Below are positions 53,557 through 63,542 of a stretch of 64,000 nucleotides of DNA, one piece after another. The stretch is from assembly GCA_937952305.1 (NCBI GenBank), contig CALFZO010000108.1:1-64000 (forward strand), read 5' to 3'. Below the pieces are notes generated by a model that had not been told where the DNA came from, did no database searches, and worked only from the letters and a program-made list of their open reading frames with translations. This DNA comes from an uncultured Anaerolineales bacterium. GTDB lineage: Bacteria > Chloroflexota > Anaerolineae > Anaerolineales > UBA6663. Within the stretch, counting starts at the first letter, position 1. Every line of letters starts with the position of its first letter. The translations under genes and the position numbers were made by a program.

Positions 53557-55275
53557 ATGCAGCCCAGCGATCTGCAGACCATCACGCACAAAGAACAAAC
53601 CCAGCGTCAAAAGCACCGGGCGCGGCTGCTGTGCTGCGGCAGCACCGCGTGTTTGTCGTCGGGCGCGGCCGAGACCCGGGATACCCTGGCGCGCACGGTT
53701 AAACTGCACCAGCTCGGCCATGAGGTCCAGGTGATGACCACCGGCTGCCTGGGGCTGTGCAGCCGCGGGCCGCTGGTGAAGCTGCAGGAGCCGGGCCAGC
53801 CGGAGGTAACCTACGCCGGTGTCACCGCCGACGTGGCGCGCCGGATCGTCGAGGAACAGCTCATCCCGGACCTAGGCCCCTCGCCGGAGGCCGCCGACGC
53901 CGGTCCGCATGACCTGCCGCATCTGCGCGCGAGCGTGCACAAAGCCCGCGCCGCACGGTCGCTGCACGGCCATGTGCTGCCGGCCGAGCATCCCTTCTTC
54001 GCGCGGCAGCTCAAAGTGGTGCTGGCCCTCAACGGCCAGATCGACCCGGAGCGCCTCGAGGACTACATCGCCCACGGCGGTTACGGGGCGCTGGCCCGCG
54101 CCCTGACGACGATGACGCCGGACGGCGTGGTCGAGGCCATCACCCTGAGCGGCCTGCGCGGGCGCGGCGGGGCCGGCTTCCCGACTGGCGTGAAGTGGAA
54201 GAGCGTGCGCGGCGCGCCCGGCAACCGCAAGTACGTCATCGCCAACGGCGACGAGGGGGATCCGGGTGCGTACATGGACCGCACCATGATGGAAGATCTG
54301 CCGCATCAGGTGCTGGAGGGCATGGCCCTGGCCGCCTATGCCGTCGGCGCACAGTCCGGCTACGTGTATGTGCGCGGAGAATATCCGCTGGCCGTTAAGC
54401 GCCTGGAGAAGTCCATCCGCGCCGCCTACCGGCAGGGCCTGCTCGGCCGGCAGATTTTCGGGACCGACTTCAGCTTCGACGTCGACATCCGCATCGGCGC
54501 CGGCGCCTTCGTGTGCGGCGAGGAGACCGCGCTGATGGCGTCGGTGGAGGGCCGGCGCGGGATGCCGCGCATGCGCCCGCCTTACCCGGCCCAGAGCGGC
54601 CTGTGGGGCCGGCCGACGCTGATCAACAATGTCGAGACCTTCGCCAACATCGCCCCGATTCTGAACCGCGGCCCGGAGTGGTATGCCGGCATCGGCACTG
54701 AGAAGAGCAAGGGCACCAAGATCTTCGCCCTGGCCGGCAAACTGACCAACACCGGCTTGATCGAGGTGCCGATGGGCCTGACGCTGCGCGAGATCGTCTT
54801 CGACATCGGCGGCGGCATCCCGAACGGGCGGCGCTTCAAGGCCGTGCAGACTGGCGGGCCGTCCGGCGGCTGCATCCCGGCCGAGCACCTGGACGTGCCC
54901 GTGGACTATGACAGCCTGCGCGCGCTGGGCGCGATCATGGGCTCGGGCGGCATGATCATCATGGACGAGGACAGCAGCATGCCGGACGTGGCGCGCTTCT
55001 TCATGGAGTTCTGCGCCGACGAGAGCTGCGGCAAGTGCGTGCCGTGCCGGGTGGGCACCACCCAGATGCACCGCCTGCTGCAGAAGATCGTGGCCGGCCA
55101 GGGCGGCCCCGCCGACCTGGCCAAACTGGAGCGCCTGGGCGACCTGGTCCGCCGCTCCAGCCTGTGCGCGCTGGGCCAGAGCGCGCCCAACCCGGTCTTG
55201 AGTACGCTCAAGTATTTCCGGCACGAGTATGACGCGCTGGTGGCCAGCGGGGCCGCGGCGAAGGAGCCGGCATGA
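53557..55275 (+). CDS. NuoF-like NAD-binding beta subunit of formate dehydrogenase, operon 3
   Basis: The start at 53557 gives 572 residues. The N-terminal [2Fe-2S] domain (CCGSTAC, CLGLC) is followed by a linker longer than in the HoxF copies (about residues 105-145, PEAADAGPHDLPHLR). The NuoF core has GRGGAGFPTGVKW, NGDEGDPGAYMDR and CGEETALMASVEG, with cluster ligands ESCGKCVPCRVGT and SLCALGQSAPNP. It couples formate oxidation to NAD+ (FdsB-like), or could run in reverse. Its stop overlaps the next ATG by four bases. Confidence 0.9.
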   Translation: MQPSDLQTITHKEQTQRQKHRARLLCCGSTACLSSGAAETRDTLARTVKLHQLGHEVQVMTTGCLGLCSRGPLVKLQEPGQPEVTYAGVTADVARRIVEEQLIPDLGPSPEAADAGPHDLPHLRASVHKARAARSLHGHVLPAEHPFFARQLKVVLALNGQIDPERLEDYIAHGGYGALARALTTMTPDGVVEAITLSGLRGRGGAGFPTGVKWKSVRGAPGNRKYVIANGDEGDPGAYMDRTMMEDLPHQVLEGMALAAYAVGAQSGYVYVRGEYPLAVKRLEKSIRAAYRQGLLGRQIFGTDFSFDVDIRIGAGAFVCGEETALMASVEGRRGMPRMRPPYPAQSGLWGRPTLINNVETFANIAPILNRGPEWYAGIGTEKSKGTKIFALAGKLTNTGLIEVPMGLTLREIVFDIGGGIPNGRRFKAVQTGGPSGGCIPAEHLDVPVDYDSLRALGAIMGSGGMIIMDEDSSMPDVARFFMEFCADESCGKCVPCRVGTTQMHRLLQKIVAGQGGPADLAKLERLGDLVRRSSLCALGQSAPNPVLSTLKYFRHEYDALVASGAAAKEPA

Positions 55276-58097
55276 TCACCCTGACCATTGACGGCCGGGC
55301 CATCACCGTCAAGCCCGGCACCACCGTCCTGGAGGCGGCCCTGGCGCACGGCGTGGACGTCCCGCGCCTGTGCTACCACCCCGACCTCAAGCCGTCCGGC
55401 GGCTGCCGGCTGTGCAGCGTGGAGATCAAGGGCCGGCCCAACCCGGTGGCCAGCTGCGGTTTGGCGTGCGAGCCGGGAATGGAAGTGACCACGCAGAGTG
55501 CGCCGCTGACCGCGCTGCGGCGCGACCTGATCGACCTGTTCCTGTCTGACCACCCGCTGCGCTGTGTGAGCTGCGACAAGGCCGGCGCCTGCGACCTGCA
55601 GCAGTACGCCTATCAGTACGGCCTGACCGAGACCAGCTACGATTTCCACCTCTCGCGCACGCTCTACCAGGACGACAACCCGTTCTTCATCCGCGACCAT
55701 CAATACTGCATCCTGTGCGGCAAGTGCGCGCGGGTGTGTGATGAAGTCGTGGGCGTCAACGCCATCGAGTATGTCGGGCGCGGCTTCGAGAGCCACGTCG
55801 CCACGCCCTTCGATGGGCCGATGATCAACAGCAGCTGCGTGTTCTGCGGCAGCTGCGTGCAGGTCTGCCCGACCGCGGCGCTGCTGCCGGTTTCGCGCCT
55901 GCGCCAGGGCCGCGAGTGGGAACTGCGGCACGTGCGCACCGTGTGCGGCTACTGCGGCGTCGGCTGCAAGCTGGAGTATGCGCTCAAAGGCGGGAAGATC
56001 ATCTACGCGCAGGGCTATCCGGAAGCGCCCGTCAACGGCGAATACCTGTGCACCAAGGGCCGCTTCGGCTGGGATTTCGCCACCCACTCAGACCGGCTGA
56101 CCCGGCCGTTGGTGCGCCGGGACTTCGCCGCCGCCCACGGCTTGACGGTCCCCACCAACGGCGGCGGCGACTTCGTGCCGGTGCCGTGGGACACGGCGCT
56201 GGACCTGGTGGCCGAACAGCTGGCTCAGACCGTGCACGCGCACGGCGCGGAAGCCGTGGCCGGGCTGGCCTCGGCCCGCTGCACGAACGAGGAGAACTAT
56301 CTCTTCCAGAAGTTCTTCCGCGCCACACTCGGCACCAACAACGTCGATCACTGCGCGCGTCTGTGCCATGCCAGCTCGGTCACCGGCCTCGGGATCGCCT
56401 TTGGCAGCGGCGCGATGACCAACCCTATCCAGGATGTGCGCCACGCCGACTGCCTCTTCATCACCGGCTCCAACACCGCCGAAAGCCACCCGGTCATCAG
56501 CTACGAGGTGGTCCGGGCCGTGAAGTCCGGGGCCAACCTGCTCATCGTCGATCCGCGCCGCATCCCGCTGGTGGACCACGCTACCCTCTGGCTGCAGCCC
56601 AAGCCCGGCACCGACCAGTGGGTGTTTATGGCGATGGCGCACGTCATCGTCCAGGAAGGCCTGCTGGACCAGGCCTTCATCGACGCCCGCACGGAGGGCT
56701 ACGACGCCTTTCGCGAGAGCGTGGCGGCCGTCACGCCGGAAGCGGCGGCGCTGCAAGCCGGCGTCAAGGCCGAAGACATCGTCCGGGCGGCGCGCATGTA
56801 CGCGCTCGGCCAGCGCGCTTTCGGCCAGTCCGTGTACGAGGGGCGCGGCCACGCGGCTATCTTGTACGCCATGGGCATCACCCAGCGCCGCAACGGCACC
56901 GACCTGGTGCTGACGCTGGCCAACCTGGCGCTGCTCACCGGCCAGGTGGGCAAGCCGTCCACGGGCATCAACCCGCTGCGCGGCCAATCCAACGTGCAGG
57001 GCGCCTGCGACGTCGGCGGCCTGCCGGATGTGCTGCCCGGCTATCAGAAAGTGACCGACGCCGCCAAGCGCCAAGCCGTGGCCGCGCGCTGGGGGCTGGC
57101 GGACCTGCCGGCCAAGCCGGGGCTGACGGTGACCGAGATGATGCCGGCCATTTTGGACGGCCGCCTGCACGCCCTGTACGTGATGGGCGAGAACCCGATG
57201 CTCTCCGACCCGAATCTCGAGCACGTCGAGCACGCCCTGAAGGCCCTGGATTTGTTGGTGGTGCAGGACATCTTCCTGAGCGAGACGGCGCAGCTGGCGC
57301 ACGTGGTGCTGCCGGCGGCGGCCTGGCTGGAGAAGGACGGCACCAAGACCAACACCGAGCGGCGCGTGCAGCTGCTGCAGCCGGTGCTGGCCGCGCCCGG
57401 CGAAGCCAAGCCGGACTGGTGGGTCGTGCAGGAGATCGCGCGGCGCGTGGAAGCGCGGCGGGACCGCTCCGCGAGACGAACGACGGACGACGAGAGTCCT
57501 TCGGCCTCGGTCCATCGGCCTTGGTCCTTCACCACCACCGCCCAGATCGCCGACGAGCTGGCCGACGTCACCCCCAGCTATCGCGGCATCCGGCAGGCGC
57601 GGCTGCACGGCGCCGGCCTGTGCTGGCCGTGCCCGACCGATGACCATCCGGGCACGCCGATCCTGCACACCGAGAAGTTCACGCGCGGGCTGGGACACTT
57701 CAGCGCCGTTCCGCTGCAAGGGCCGGTGGAATTGCCGGACGCCGAGTATCCGTTCATCCTGAGCACGGGGCGGGTCCTGTATCAGTATCACACCGGCACG
57801 ATGACGCGGCGCAGCGGGCCGCTGTCCTGGCGCACGCCGGAGGGCTGGGTGGAACTGAACCGCCAGGACGCCGAGCGCGTCGGGGTGGAAGATGGCGGCG
57901 CCGTGATCGTGCGCAGCCGGCGCGGCGTGGTGCATACTGCGGCCAGGCTGACGGAGCACGTGCCGCCCGGCGTGGTCTTCTTGGCCTTCCATTGGAGCGA
58001 AGCTCCGGCCAATCGCCTGACGCAGGACACGGCGCTGGACCCGCTGGCCAAGATCCCGGAATTCAAGGTCAGCGCCGTGCAGGTGGAGAGGGCCTGA
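55272..58097 (+). CDS. Formate dehydrogenase catalytic subunit with N-terminal HoxU-like module
   Basis: The protein has 941 residues. Residues 1-220 mimic HoxU: [2Fe-2S] ferredoxin (CYHPDLKPSGGCRLC), an Fe-S motif CVSCDKAGAC and two [4Fe-4S] motifs (CILCGKCARVC, CVFCGSCVQVCPTAAL). Then comes a molybdopterin oxidoreductase with its own [4Fe-4S] site CGYCGVGCKLEY. DHCARLCHASS contains Cys365 where formate dehydrogenases have the metal-binding Cys or selenocysteine. ENPMLSDPNLEHVE and a C-terminal cofactor domain (GRVLYQYHTGTMTRRSGPL) complete the FdhA/FdsA layout. A repetitive insert of about 25 residues lies near residues 729-753. Formate is the likely substrate; other CO2-like reductions cannot be excluded. 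Confidence 0.88.
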   Translation: MITLTIDGRAITVKPGTTVLEAALAHGVDVPRLCYHPDLKPSGGCRLCSVEIKGRPNPVASCGLACEPGMEVTTQSAPLTALRRDLIDLFLSDHPLRCVSCDKAGACDLQQYAYQYGLTETSYDFHLSRTLYQDDNPFFIRDHQYCILCGKCARVCDEVVGVNAIEYVGRGFESHVATPFDGPMINSSCVFCGSCVQVCPTAALLPVSRLRQGREWELRHVRTVCGYCGVGCKLEYALKGGKIIYAQGYPEAPVNGEYLCTKGRFGWDFATHSDRLTRPLVRRDFAAAHGLTVPTNGGGDFVPVPWDTALDLVAEQLAQTVHAHGAEAVAGLASARCTNEENYLFQKFFRATLGTNNVDHCARLCHASSVTGLGIAFGSGAMTNPIQDVRHADCLFITGSNTAESHPVISYEVVRAVKSGANLLIVDPRRIPLVDHATLWLQPKPGTDQWVFMAMAHVIVQEGLLDQAFIDARTEGYDAFRESVAAVTPEAAALQAGVKAEDIVRAARMYALGQRAFGQSVYEGRGHAAILYAMGITQRRNGTDLVLTLANLALLTGQVGKPSTGINPLRGQSNVQGACDVGGLPDVLPGYQKVTDAAKRQAVAARWGLADLPAKPGLTVTEMMPAILDGRLHALYVMGENPMLSDPNLEHVEHALKALDLLVVQDIFLSETAQLAHVVLPAAAWLEKDGTKTNTERRVQLLQPVLAAPGEAKPDWWVVQEIARRVEARRDRSARRTTDDESPSASVHRPWSFTTTAQIADELADVTPSYRGIRQARLHGAGLCWPCPTDDHPGTPILHTEKFTRGLGHFSAVPLQGPVELPDAEYPFILSTGRVLYQYHTGTMTRRSGPLSWRTPEGWVELNRQDAERVGVEDGGAVIVRSRRGVVHTAARLTEHVPPGVVFLAFHWSEAPANRLTQDTALDPLAKIPEFKVSAVQVERA

Positions 58098-58131
58098 AGC
58101 GGCCGCGCCGCACGGAAACCTTCGGCACCAG

Positions 58132-58163
58132 AGCTGGCTCGCGTGACTGCGGGCCAGCTTTTT
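58132..58163 (+). terminator. Rho-independent terminator of operon 3
   Basis: A 7-base-pair stem AGCTGGC/GCCAGCT (58132-58138 with 58153-58159), a 14-base loop and TTTTT. Confidence 0.7.
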
Positions 58164-58261
58164 GTTGTATCCGCATCACAACCTCTTTCTGGAAAGTTTG
58201 TCTGGAGGCCCCTCCAAAATCCGAGTAAACTAGGTGTGTTCTAGCTCTCACTGGAGGTGGT

Positions 58262-60022
58262 GTGGCCGAATCTCTGGCGCCTGATCTGGATCTCACGCCG
58301 CTGCAGCCGATCCTGGAGCGCTTCGCGCCCCAGGGCCGGGCGGCATTGCTGCCGGCCCTGCACGAAGCGCAGGCCCTCTACGGTTACCTGGCCGAGCCGA
58401 TCGCGGCCGCTGTCGGCCGCGCGCTGGGCGTGCCGCTGGCGGACGTGCACGGCGTCATCGACTTCTACGCCCTGTTCTACCGCGAGCCGGTGGGCCGCAC
58501 GGTGGTGCGCGTCTGCACCGACCCCGCCTGCTGGATGCGCGGCGCGGATGAGGTGCTGGCGGCGGCCTGCCGCACGGCCGGCGTTGAGGTCGGCGGGACC
58601 TCGGCCGACGGCGCTTATACCATCGAACGCTCCCCGTGCCTGGGCCTGTGCAACGTCGGCCCGTCCGTCAACGTCACCTTCAATGATCCCGCGCCGGCGC
58701 AGGTGCGCTCCTTCGCGCATGTCAGCGCCGAGACCCTGGCCGACGTGCTGGCCGGCCGCGGGCGCGCCCCGGACGACTACGTGGGCGGCGATCTGTGCAT
58801 CGTCACGGCGTTGTGCGGGCGCGGCCGGCGCATGACGCTGACCGAGTATCATGCGGTGGGCGGGATGCAGGCCGTGCGCCGCATCCTGGGCAGCCGGATG
58901 CCGCCGCTGGAGGTGGTGGACCTGGTCAACCGCGCCACGTTGCTCGGACGCGGCGGCGCCGCCTTCCCGACGGCGATCAAGTGGGAGGGGGCGGCCCGCG
59001 CGCCGGGCGGTCCCAAGTACTTCGTCATCAACGCCGACGAGTCCGAGCCGGGCACGTTCAAGGACCGCGTGCTGATGGAGGGCGACCCCTGCCGCATCCT
59101 GGAGGGCGCCATCCTGGGCGCGTACGCCATCGGCGCGAACCAGGCCTACTTCTACATCCGCGGCGAATACCCGGCCGCCCTCGAGCGCGTGCAAGCCGCC
59201 ATCGCCGAATGCCGGGCGGCCGGCTACCTGGGCCAGAACGTCCTCGGTTCCGGGTTCGACCTGGACATCGAAGTGCGCGCCGGCGCCGGCGCCTACATCT
59301 GCGGCGAGGAGACGGCGCTGTTTGAGTCCATCGAGGGCAAGCGCGGCTTTCCGCGCGTCAAGCCGCCCTTCCCGGCCACCCACGGCTTGTTTGGCCGGCC
59401 GACGGCCATCAACAATGTCGAGACGCTGGCCAAGATCCCGTACATCGTCAACCACGGCTGGGAGTCGTTCAAGCATTTCGGCACCGACCGCTCCACCGGC
59501 CCCAAGCTGTTCTGCGTCTCCGGCGATGTGGCCCGGCCGGGCCTGTACGAGGTGCCGTTCGGCGTCACGATCCGGCACATGCTCGACGACCTGGCCGGCG
59601 GCGTCATCGGCGGCGGGCTGCGCGCCATCCTGTTCGGCGGGGCGTCCGGCGCCTTTGCCACTGAACAGCACCTGGACGTGAAGCTGTCCTTTGAGGATCT
59701 GCGCGCCGCCGGGTTGCCGTTGGGCTCGGGCGTGGTGATGGTCTTCAACGATACGCGTGATATGCGCGAGGTGCTGCGCCGCCTGGGGCGCTTCTTCGCG
59801 CACGAAAGCTGCGGCAAGTGTTACCCGTGCCAACTGGGCACCCAGCGCCAGGCCGAGGTGTTGACGCGCCTGGCCGACGGCCGGCCGCTGACCGGCGACC
59901 GGGCGCGGCTGCAGGACGTGGGCTGGACGATGACCGAAGCATCGCTGTGCGGCCTCGGGCAGACGGCGGCCAGCGCCGTGCTGAGCGCCCTGCGCCTGTG
60001 GCCGGAACTCTTCCCGGCCTGA
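58262..60022 (+). CDS. NuoE-NuoF fusion diaphorase, operon 4
   Basis: A GTG start follows CTGGAGGTG; the protein has 586 residues. Residues 1-160 are a complete NuoE-like domain ([2Fe-2S] ligands CTDPAC and CLGLC). The rest is a NuoF core with GRGGAAFPTAIKW, NADESEPGTFKDR, CGEETALFESIEG and cluster ligands ESCGKCYPCQLGT plus SLCGLGQ. The NADESEPG loop is complex I-like, unlike NGDEGDPG of the three upstream HoxF copies, so this module has a separate origin. No hydrogenase or dehydrogenase subunit follows, so its redox partner is unknown. Confidence 0.88.
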   Translation: MAESLAPDLDLTPLQPILERFAPQGRAALLPALHEAQALYGYLAEPIAAAVGRALGVPLADVHGVIDFYALFYREPVGRTVVRVCTDPACWMRGADEVLAAACRTAGVEVGGTSADGAYTIERSPCLGLCNVGPSVNVTFNDPAPAQVRSFAHVSAETLADVLAGRGRAPDDYVGGDLCIVTALCGRGRRMTLTEYHAVGGMQAVRRILGSRMPPLEVVDLVNRATLLGRGGAAFPTAIKWEGAARAPGGPKYFVINADESEPGTFKDRVLMEGDPCRILEGAILGAYAIGANQAYFYIRGEYPAALERVQAAIAECRAAGYLGQNVLGSGFDLDIEVRAGAGAYICGEETALFESIEGKRGFPRVKPPFPATHGLFGRPTAINNVETLAKIPYIVNHGWESFKHFGTDRSTGPKLFCVSGDVARPGLYEVPFGVTIRHMLDDLAGGVIGGGLRAILFGGASGAFATEQHLDVKLSFEDLRAAGLPLGSGVVMVFNDTRDMREVLRRLGRFFAHESCGKCYPCQLGTQRQAEVLTRLADGRPLTGDRARLQDVGWTMTEASLCGLGQTAASAVLSALRLWPELFPA

Positions 60023-60088
60023 GCGCGGCCCGGCGGCGACATGCCTGACTCCGGCCCGGCCCTGCGGCCCGGCCTTGGCGGAGGTGGA

Positions 60089-60494
60089 ATGACCAACCCT
60101 TTGAACCCGCTCGCTTTCGTCATCGAGGATGACGCGGATATCGCCGGCTTTCTGGCCGAGGCCTTGCGCAGCGCCGGCTTCGACGTCGAGGTGTCGGCCG
60201 ACGGCCGGCGCGCCCTGCAGCGCCTGGCCGAGATCCGGCCGGATGCCATCGTCCTGGATCTGAACCTGCCGCACGTCTCGGGCGAGACGATCCTGCGCTT
60301 TATCCGCGCCGACGAGCGCCTGGCGCGCATCCGTGTGATCCTGACTACGGCCGAAGCCCAGCACGCCGAGGCCATCAAGGACGACGCCGACCTGGTGCTG
60401 CTGAAACCGATCAGCTACACCCAGCTGCGCGACCTGGCGCAGCGCATCCGCTCGCTGGTGCTGCGCGACGACTCGCTCTCCCCCAAGGCGCCGC

Positions 60495-60505
<11 letters not shown>
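60089..60505 (+). CDS. Stand-alone response regulator receiver in the diaphorase operon
   Basis: The start at 60089 was chosen for its GGAGGTGG ribosome site; an in-frame ATG at 60041 would add 16 residues. The protein has 138 residues and only a receiver domain. Acidic residues EDD (14-15), phospho-acceptor Asp57 in VLDLNLP, Thr87 and Lys106 in LLKPIS are all present. There is no output domain. It lies between the NuoEF fusion and the HoxU-like gene and overlaps the latter by 11 bases, so it is made together with them. Its kinase is not encoded nearby. Confidence 0.88.
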
Positions 60506-61193
<688 letters not shown>

Positions 61194-61208
61194 GGCCGGC
61201 CGGGGAAA

Positions 61209-62615
61209 TCAGCGGCGGACGACGGGCAGGAGCACGAAGAAGAACACGTCGTTGGAGCCGGTCGCCTGGGTGGCGGTCGGCGTCAGGGTGGCGGTCGCTG
61301 TGCCCGCGGGCCCGGCGGTCAGGGTGGCGGTGGCGGTCGCTGTGCTGGTACGGGTGGCCGTCGCCGTCGGTGTGGCGGTGCGCGTCAGCGTGGGCGGCGA
61401 GGTGGCGGTGGGGCCGCCGGAGCCGGCGTTGGCCAGCGGGTTATCGGCGGTCCAGTCGCGCGGCCGCAGGGTGAAGGCCGTGCGGTGGGCGTTCATGTAG
61501 ATCTCGTCTTCTTCGATGGGCAGGTGGTGGAAAGCCACGCCATACCACAACACCAGGTCCGCGCCGGACAGGCTCTGGCCGTTGACGAAGCTGGCCAGGT
61601 TCTCGCCGCAGCCGCCGCTGGTCGGGTTGTGCGACGCCCATTGCTCGCAGGCGTTGTAGACGGTGACGTAGAACTCGTTCTGGGTGAACGGCTCATAGGC
61701 CGGCCCGCGGAAGACGTTGGACGACTCAGGCAAGAGTTCGTAAGAGATCGGGTGCCCGTCGGCGTTCTCCACAGAGCTGTCCTTGATGCGCCAGAAGCGA
61801 AAGGCCGTGGCGTCCACCTGGCGGCCGGCCTCGGTGCCGAGCTCATTAACGTTCAGGGTCCAGCTGTTCCGGGTGGGGCTGGGCGTGAAGTCGATCTCCT
61901 CGACGACATCGTTAGCGGAGCCGTCCACGTCGAAATCCAGGCGCCAGTAGTAATTGTGCGTGTGGGCGATGCCGAAGCGGCTGTTCAGGCTGTCCAGGGG
62001 CCAGCCGTAATCCGGGTTGGCGCCCGTGCGCTGCAGCTGCCCGGTGGCGCGCACCGCCGGTTCGATGGCGCCATCATCCGAGAACGTCCACTCGACGATG
62101 TAATTGTACTCGCCGATCTTGGAGACGCTGAACAGGTTGAGCGCGTACCCTTGCAGCTGAGTGGAGGCGTGCTTGTACGCGTAGCCGCGGTTCACGGTGG
62201 TCCGGCAGAGCATGTCCTTGCCCTGGTCCGCCAGCAGCGTGCCGCTCGGGCAGTCGGCGGGGGCCAGATCCAGCAGGCGATCGCCGCCCAGGCCGTAGTC
62301 GGAGACGTCGTGAAAGCGGGCGCCGTTGTCGTCGTAGGGGACGTGGATCTGGGCCATGCTCGCCTGCGCCAGGACCAGCCGGGCTGTGCCGCCGGGCGGC
62401 GTGAAGGTGACGTCGTGCAGGACGATGCCCTCGTTGAGGCGCGGCTCCCAGCACATCGTCCAGCGCGCACCCGTCGGCAGGGTCATATCCACTTTGTAAG
62501 TGGCCGAGCAGTTGCCGGACGATTGGGCCGCCGTCCAGCGCGCGCCCACCACCAGGAGCAGCCAGGCGGCGGCGACGACGGCCAGACCGGCCCAGGTGAA
62601 GCGCGGCCTCTTCAT
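61209..62615 (-). CDS. Secreted copper amine oxidase catalytic core
   Basis: The start at 62615 follows a GGAGG site and overlaps the stop of the upstream gene; the protein has 468 residues. A signal peptide covers residues 1-31. Copper amine oxidase features follow: base Asp103 in HDVSDYGLG, cofactor Tyr170 in GEYNYIVEW, copper ligands His218 and His220 in AHTHNYYWRLDFDVDG, and the third His in WYGVAFHHLPIEED. The residue before the cofactor Tyr is Glu where the family has Asn. The N2/N3 domains are missing here. A Thr/Ala/Pro-rich tail ends in LLPVVRR, like other exported proteins of this lineage. Confidence 0.8.
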   Translation of the reverse strand: MKRPRFTWAGLAVVAAAWLLLVVGARWTAAQSSGNCSATYKVDMTLPTGARWTMCWEPRLNEGIVLHDVTFTPPGGTARLVLAQASMAQIHVPYDDNGARFHDVSDYGLGGDRLLDLAPADCPSGTLLADQGKDMLCRTTVNRGYAYKHASTQLQGYALNLFSVSKIGEYNYIVEWTFSDDGAIEPAVRATGQLQRTGANPDYGWPLDSLNSRFGIAHTHNYYWRLDFDVDGSANDVVEEIDFTPSPTRNSWTLNVNELGTEAGRQVDATAFRFWRIKDSSVENADGHPISYELLPESSNVFRGPAYEPFTQNEFYVTVYNACEQWASHNPTSGGCGENLASFVNGQSLSGADLVLWYGVAFHHLPIEEDEIYMNAHRTAFTLRPRDWTADNPLANAGSGGPTATSPPTLTRTATPTATATRTSTATATATLTAGPAGTATATLTPTATQATGSNDVFFFVLLPVVRR

Positions 62616-63331
62616 GGCTGCGCCTCCGGGGAAAAGAAGCCGCTGGCGCTGGCCACGCGGTCCGCGGACAAGTCGACGATCGGCAGCAGGTCGATCAACA
62701 CGTCCCCCTGGGTGGCGATGAGCAGTTGGGCGCAGCGCCGGCGCCCGCACTCGGCGGCCGCGCCGAGCGGCACATCCGGCATGGCGCTGGCGCGGAAGAT
62801 CAGGGCGCGGTATTTCAACTGCTGCTCCGGCTGATCCAGGGCGGCGCCGGTGACGGCCTGGAACTGGCGGCGCAGCGCACCGCCGGCGACGGGATCGGCC
62901 AGCACGCGTTGATAGGCCGCGGCCACCTCGGCCTCGGTCAACGGCAGCTGCACCTCCTGGAGGGTCTCCACGGCGCTGACGGTGCGCGCGCTCAGATCCA
63001 CCAGCACATGCAGCAGCTGATCTTGGTTATAGTTGTAGACGTAGACGTCGGCGCGGCGCGCCCAACTGCCAAACTGCGTGACCGATTTGGGCTCGTCGTG
63101 GCGTTCCACGAGCAGGACGGCCGTGCGCTGGCCCCGGATCAGGCTTTGGACCTGGTCGTGCGCCAGCGCCAGCGTGTACGCGGTCTGCTGCTCTTCCAGC
63201 GACAATGGGTCGTAGCCGGTGAGAGACGTGAACAAGCGCTCAGGCGAGGCCCAGACCAGGGTTGTGATGAGCAGGATCAGACCGACCGATCCGACGGGGA
63301 TGAGCCGCCGCAGCAGGGGCCAGAGTTTCAT
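62612..63331 (-). CDS. Membrane-anchored protein resembling copper amine oxidase N-terminal domains
   Basis: The protein has 239 residues. One membrane segment lies at residues 11-30 (LIPVGSVGLILLITTLVWA). The exported part contains LLHVLVDLSARTVSAVETLQEVQLPLTEAEVAAAYQRVLADP, which reads like the N2/N3 domains of copper amine oxidases, where a similar strand-strand-PLT-helix order is found. The next gene is the catalytic core, with overlapping stop/start, so the two probably form one enzyme from separate chains. Two CxxC-like cysteines (CGRRRC) lie near residue 200. The domain call is by eye. Confidence 0.6.
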   Translation of the reverse strand: MKLWPLLRRLIPVGSVGLILLITTLVWASPERLFTSLTGYDPLSLEEQQTAYTLALAHDQVQSLIRGQRTAVLLVERHDEPKSVTQFGSWARRADVYVYNYNQDQLLHVLVDLSARTVSAVETLQEVQLPLTEAEVAAAYQRVLADPVAGGALRRQFQAVTGAALDQPEQQLKYRALIFRASAMPDVPLGAAAECGRRRCAQLLIATQGDVLIDLLPIVDLSADRVASASGFFSPEAQP

Positions 63332-63454
63332 ATGGGCCTCATCTGTTTGACAGAAAACATGCCGGCAACAGACTAAGGTTAGAAAGATAGCCTTATTTCG
63401 ACAATAAGAAATTGGTCAGTCTTGCGGCCGAGGGCGGCCAAAAATCCAGACAAG

Positions 63455-63460
63455 TATAAT
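63455..63460 (+). promoter_or_regulatory. -10 hexamer TATAAT upstream of the EamA-type gene
   Basis: A perfect TATAAT lies about 88 bases before the start codon, within the divergent 211-base gap. A matching -35 box is not obvious. Confidence 0.4.
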
Positions 63461-63542
63461 CGGAATTACTGGCGATGATTGTGGAATTGCCCGCTGTAAC
63501 GGGCCCAGGCCGGAGCTGGGGGCTGACGCGAGGGAGCGCTGC

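Noticed and set aside
58159..58184. Possible Rex site before operon 4 (region containing GTTGTATCCGCATCACAAC)
   Set aside because: Only the right half matches TCACAA; the left half does not fit TTGTGA at the required distance. The shared 11-mer is also absent here.
61252..61500. Repetitive GTGGCGGTCGC-type DNA that could look like a repeat array
   Set aside because: It encodes the Thr/Ala/Pro-rich tail of the amine oxidase in frame. It is coding low-complexity sequence, not a CRISPR or satellite.
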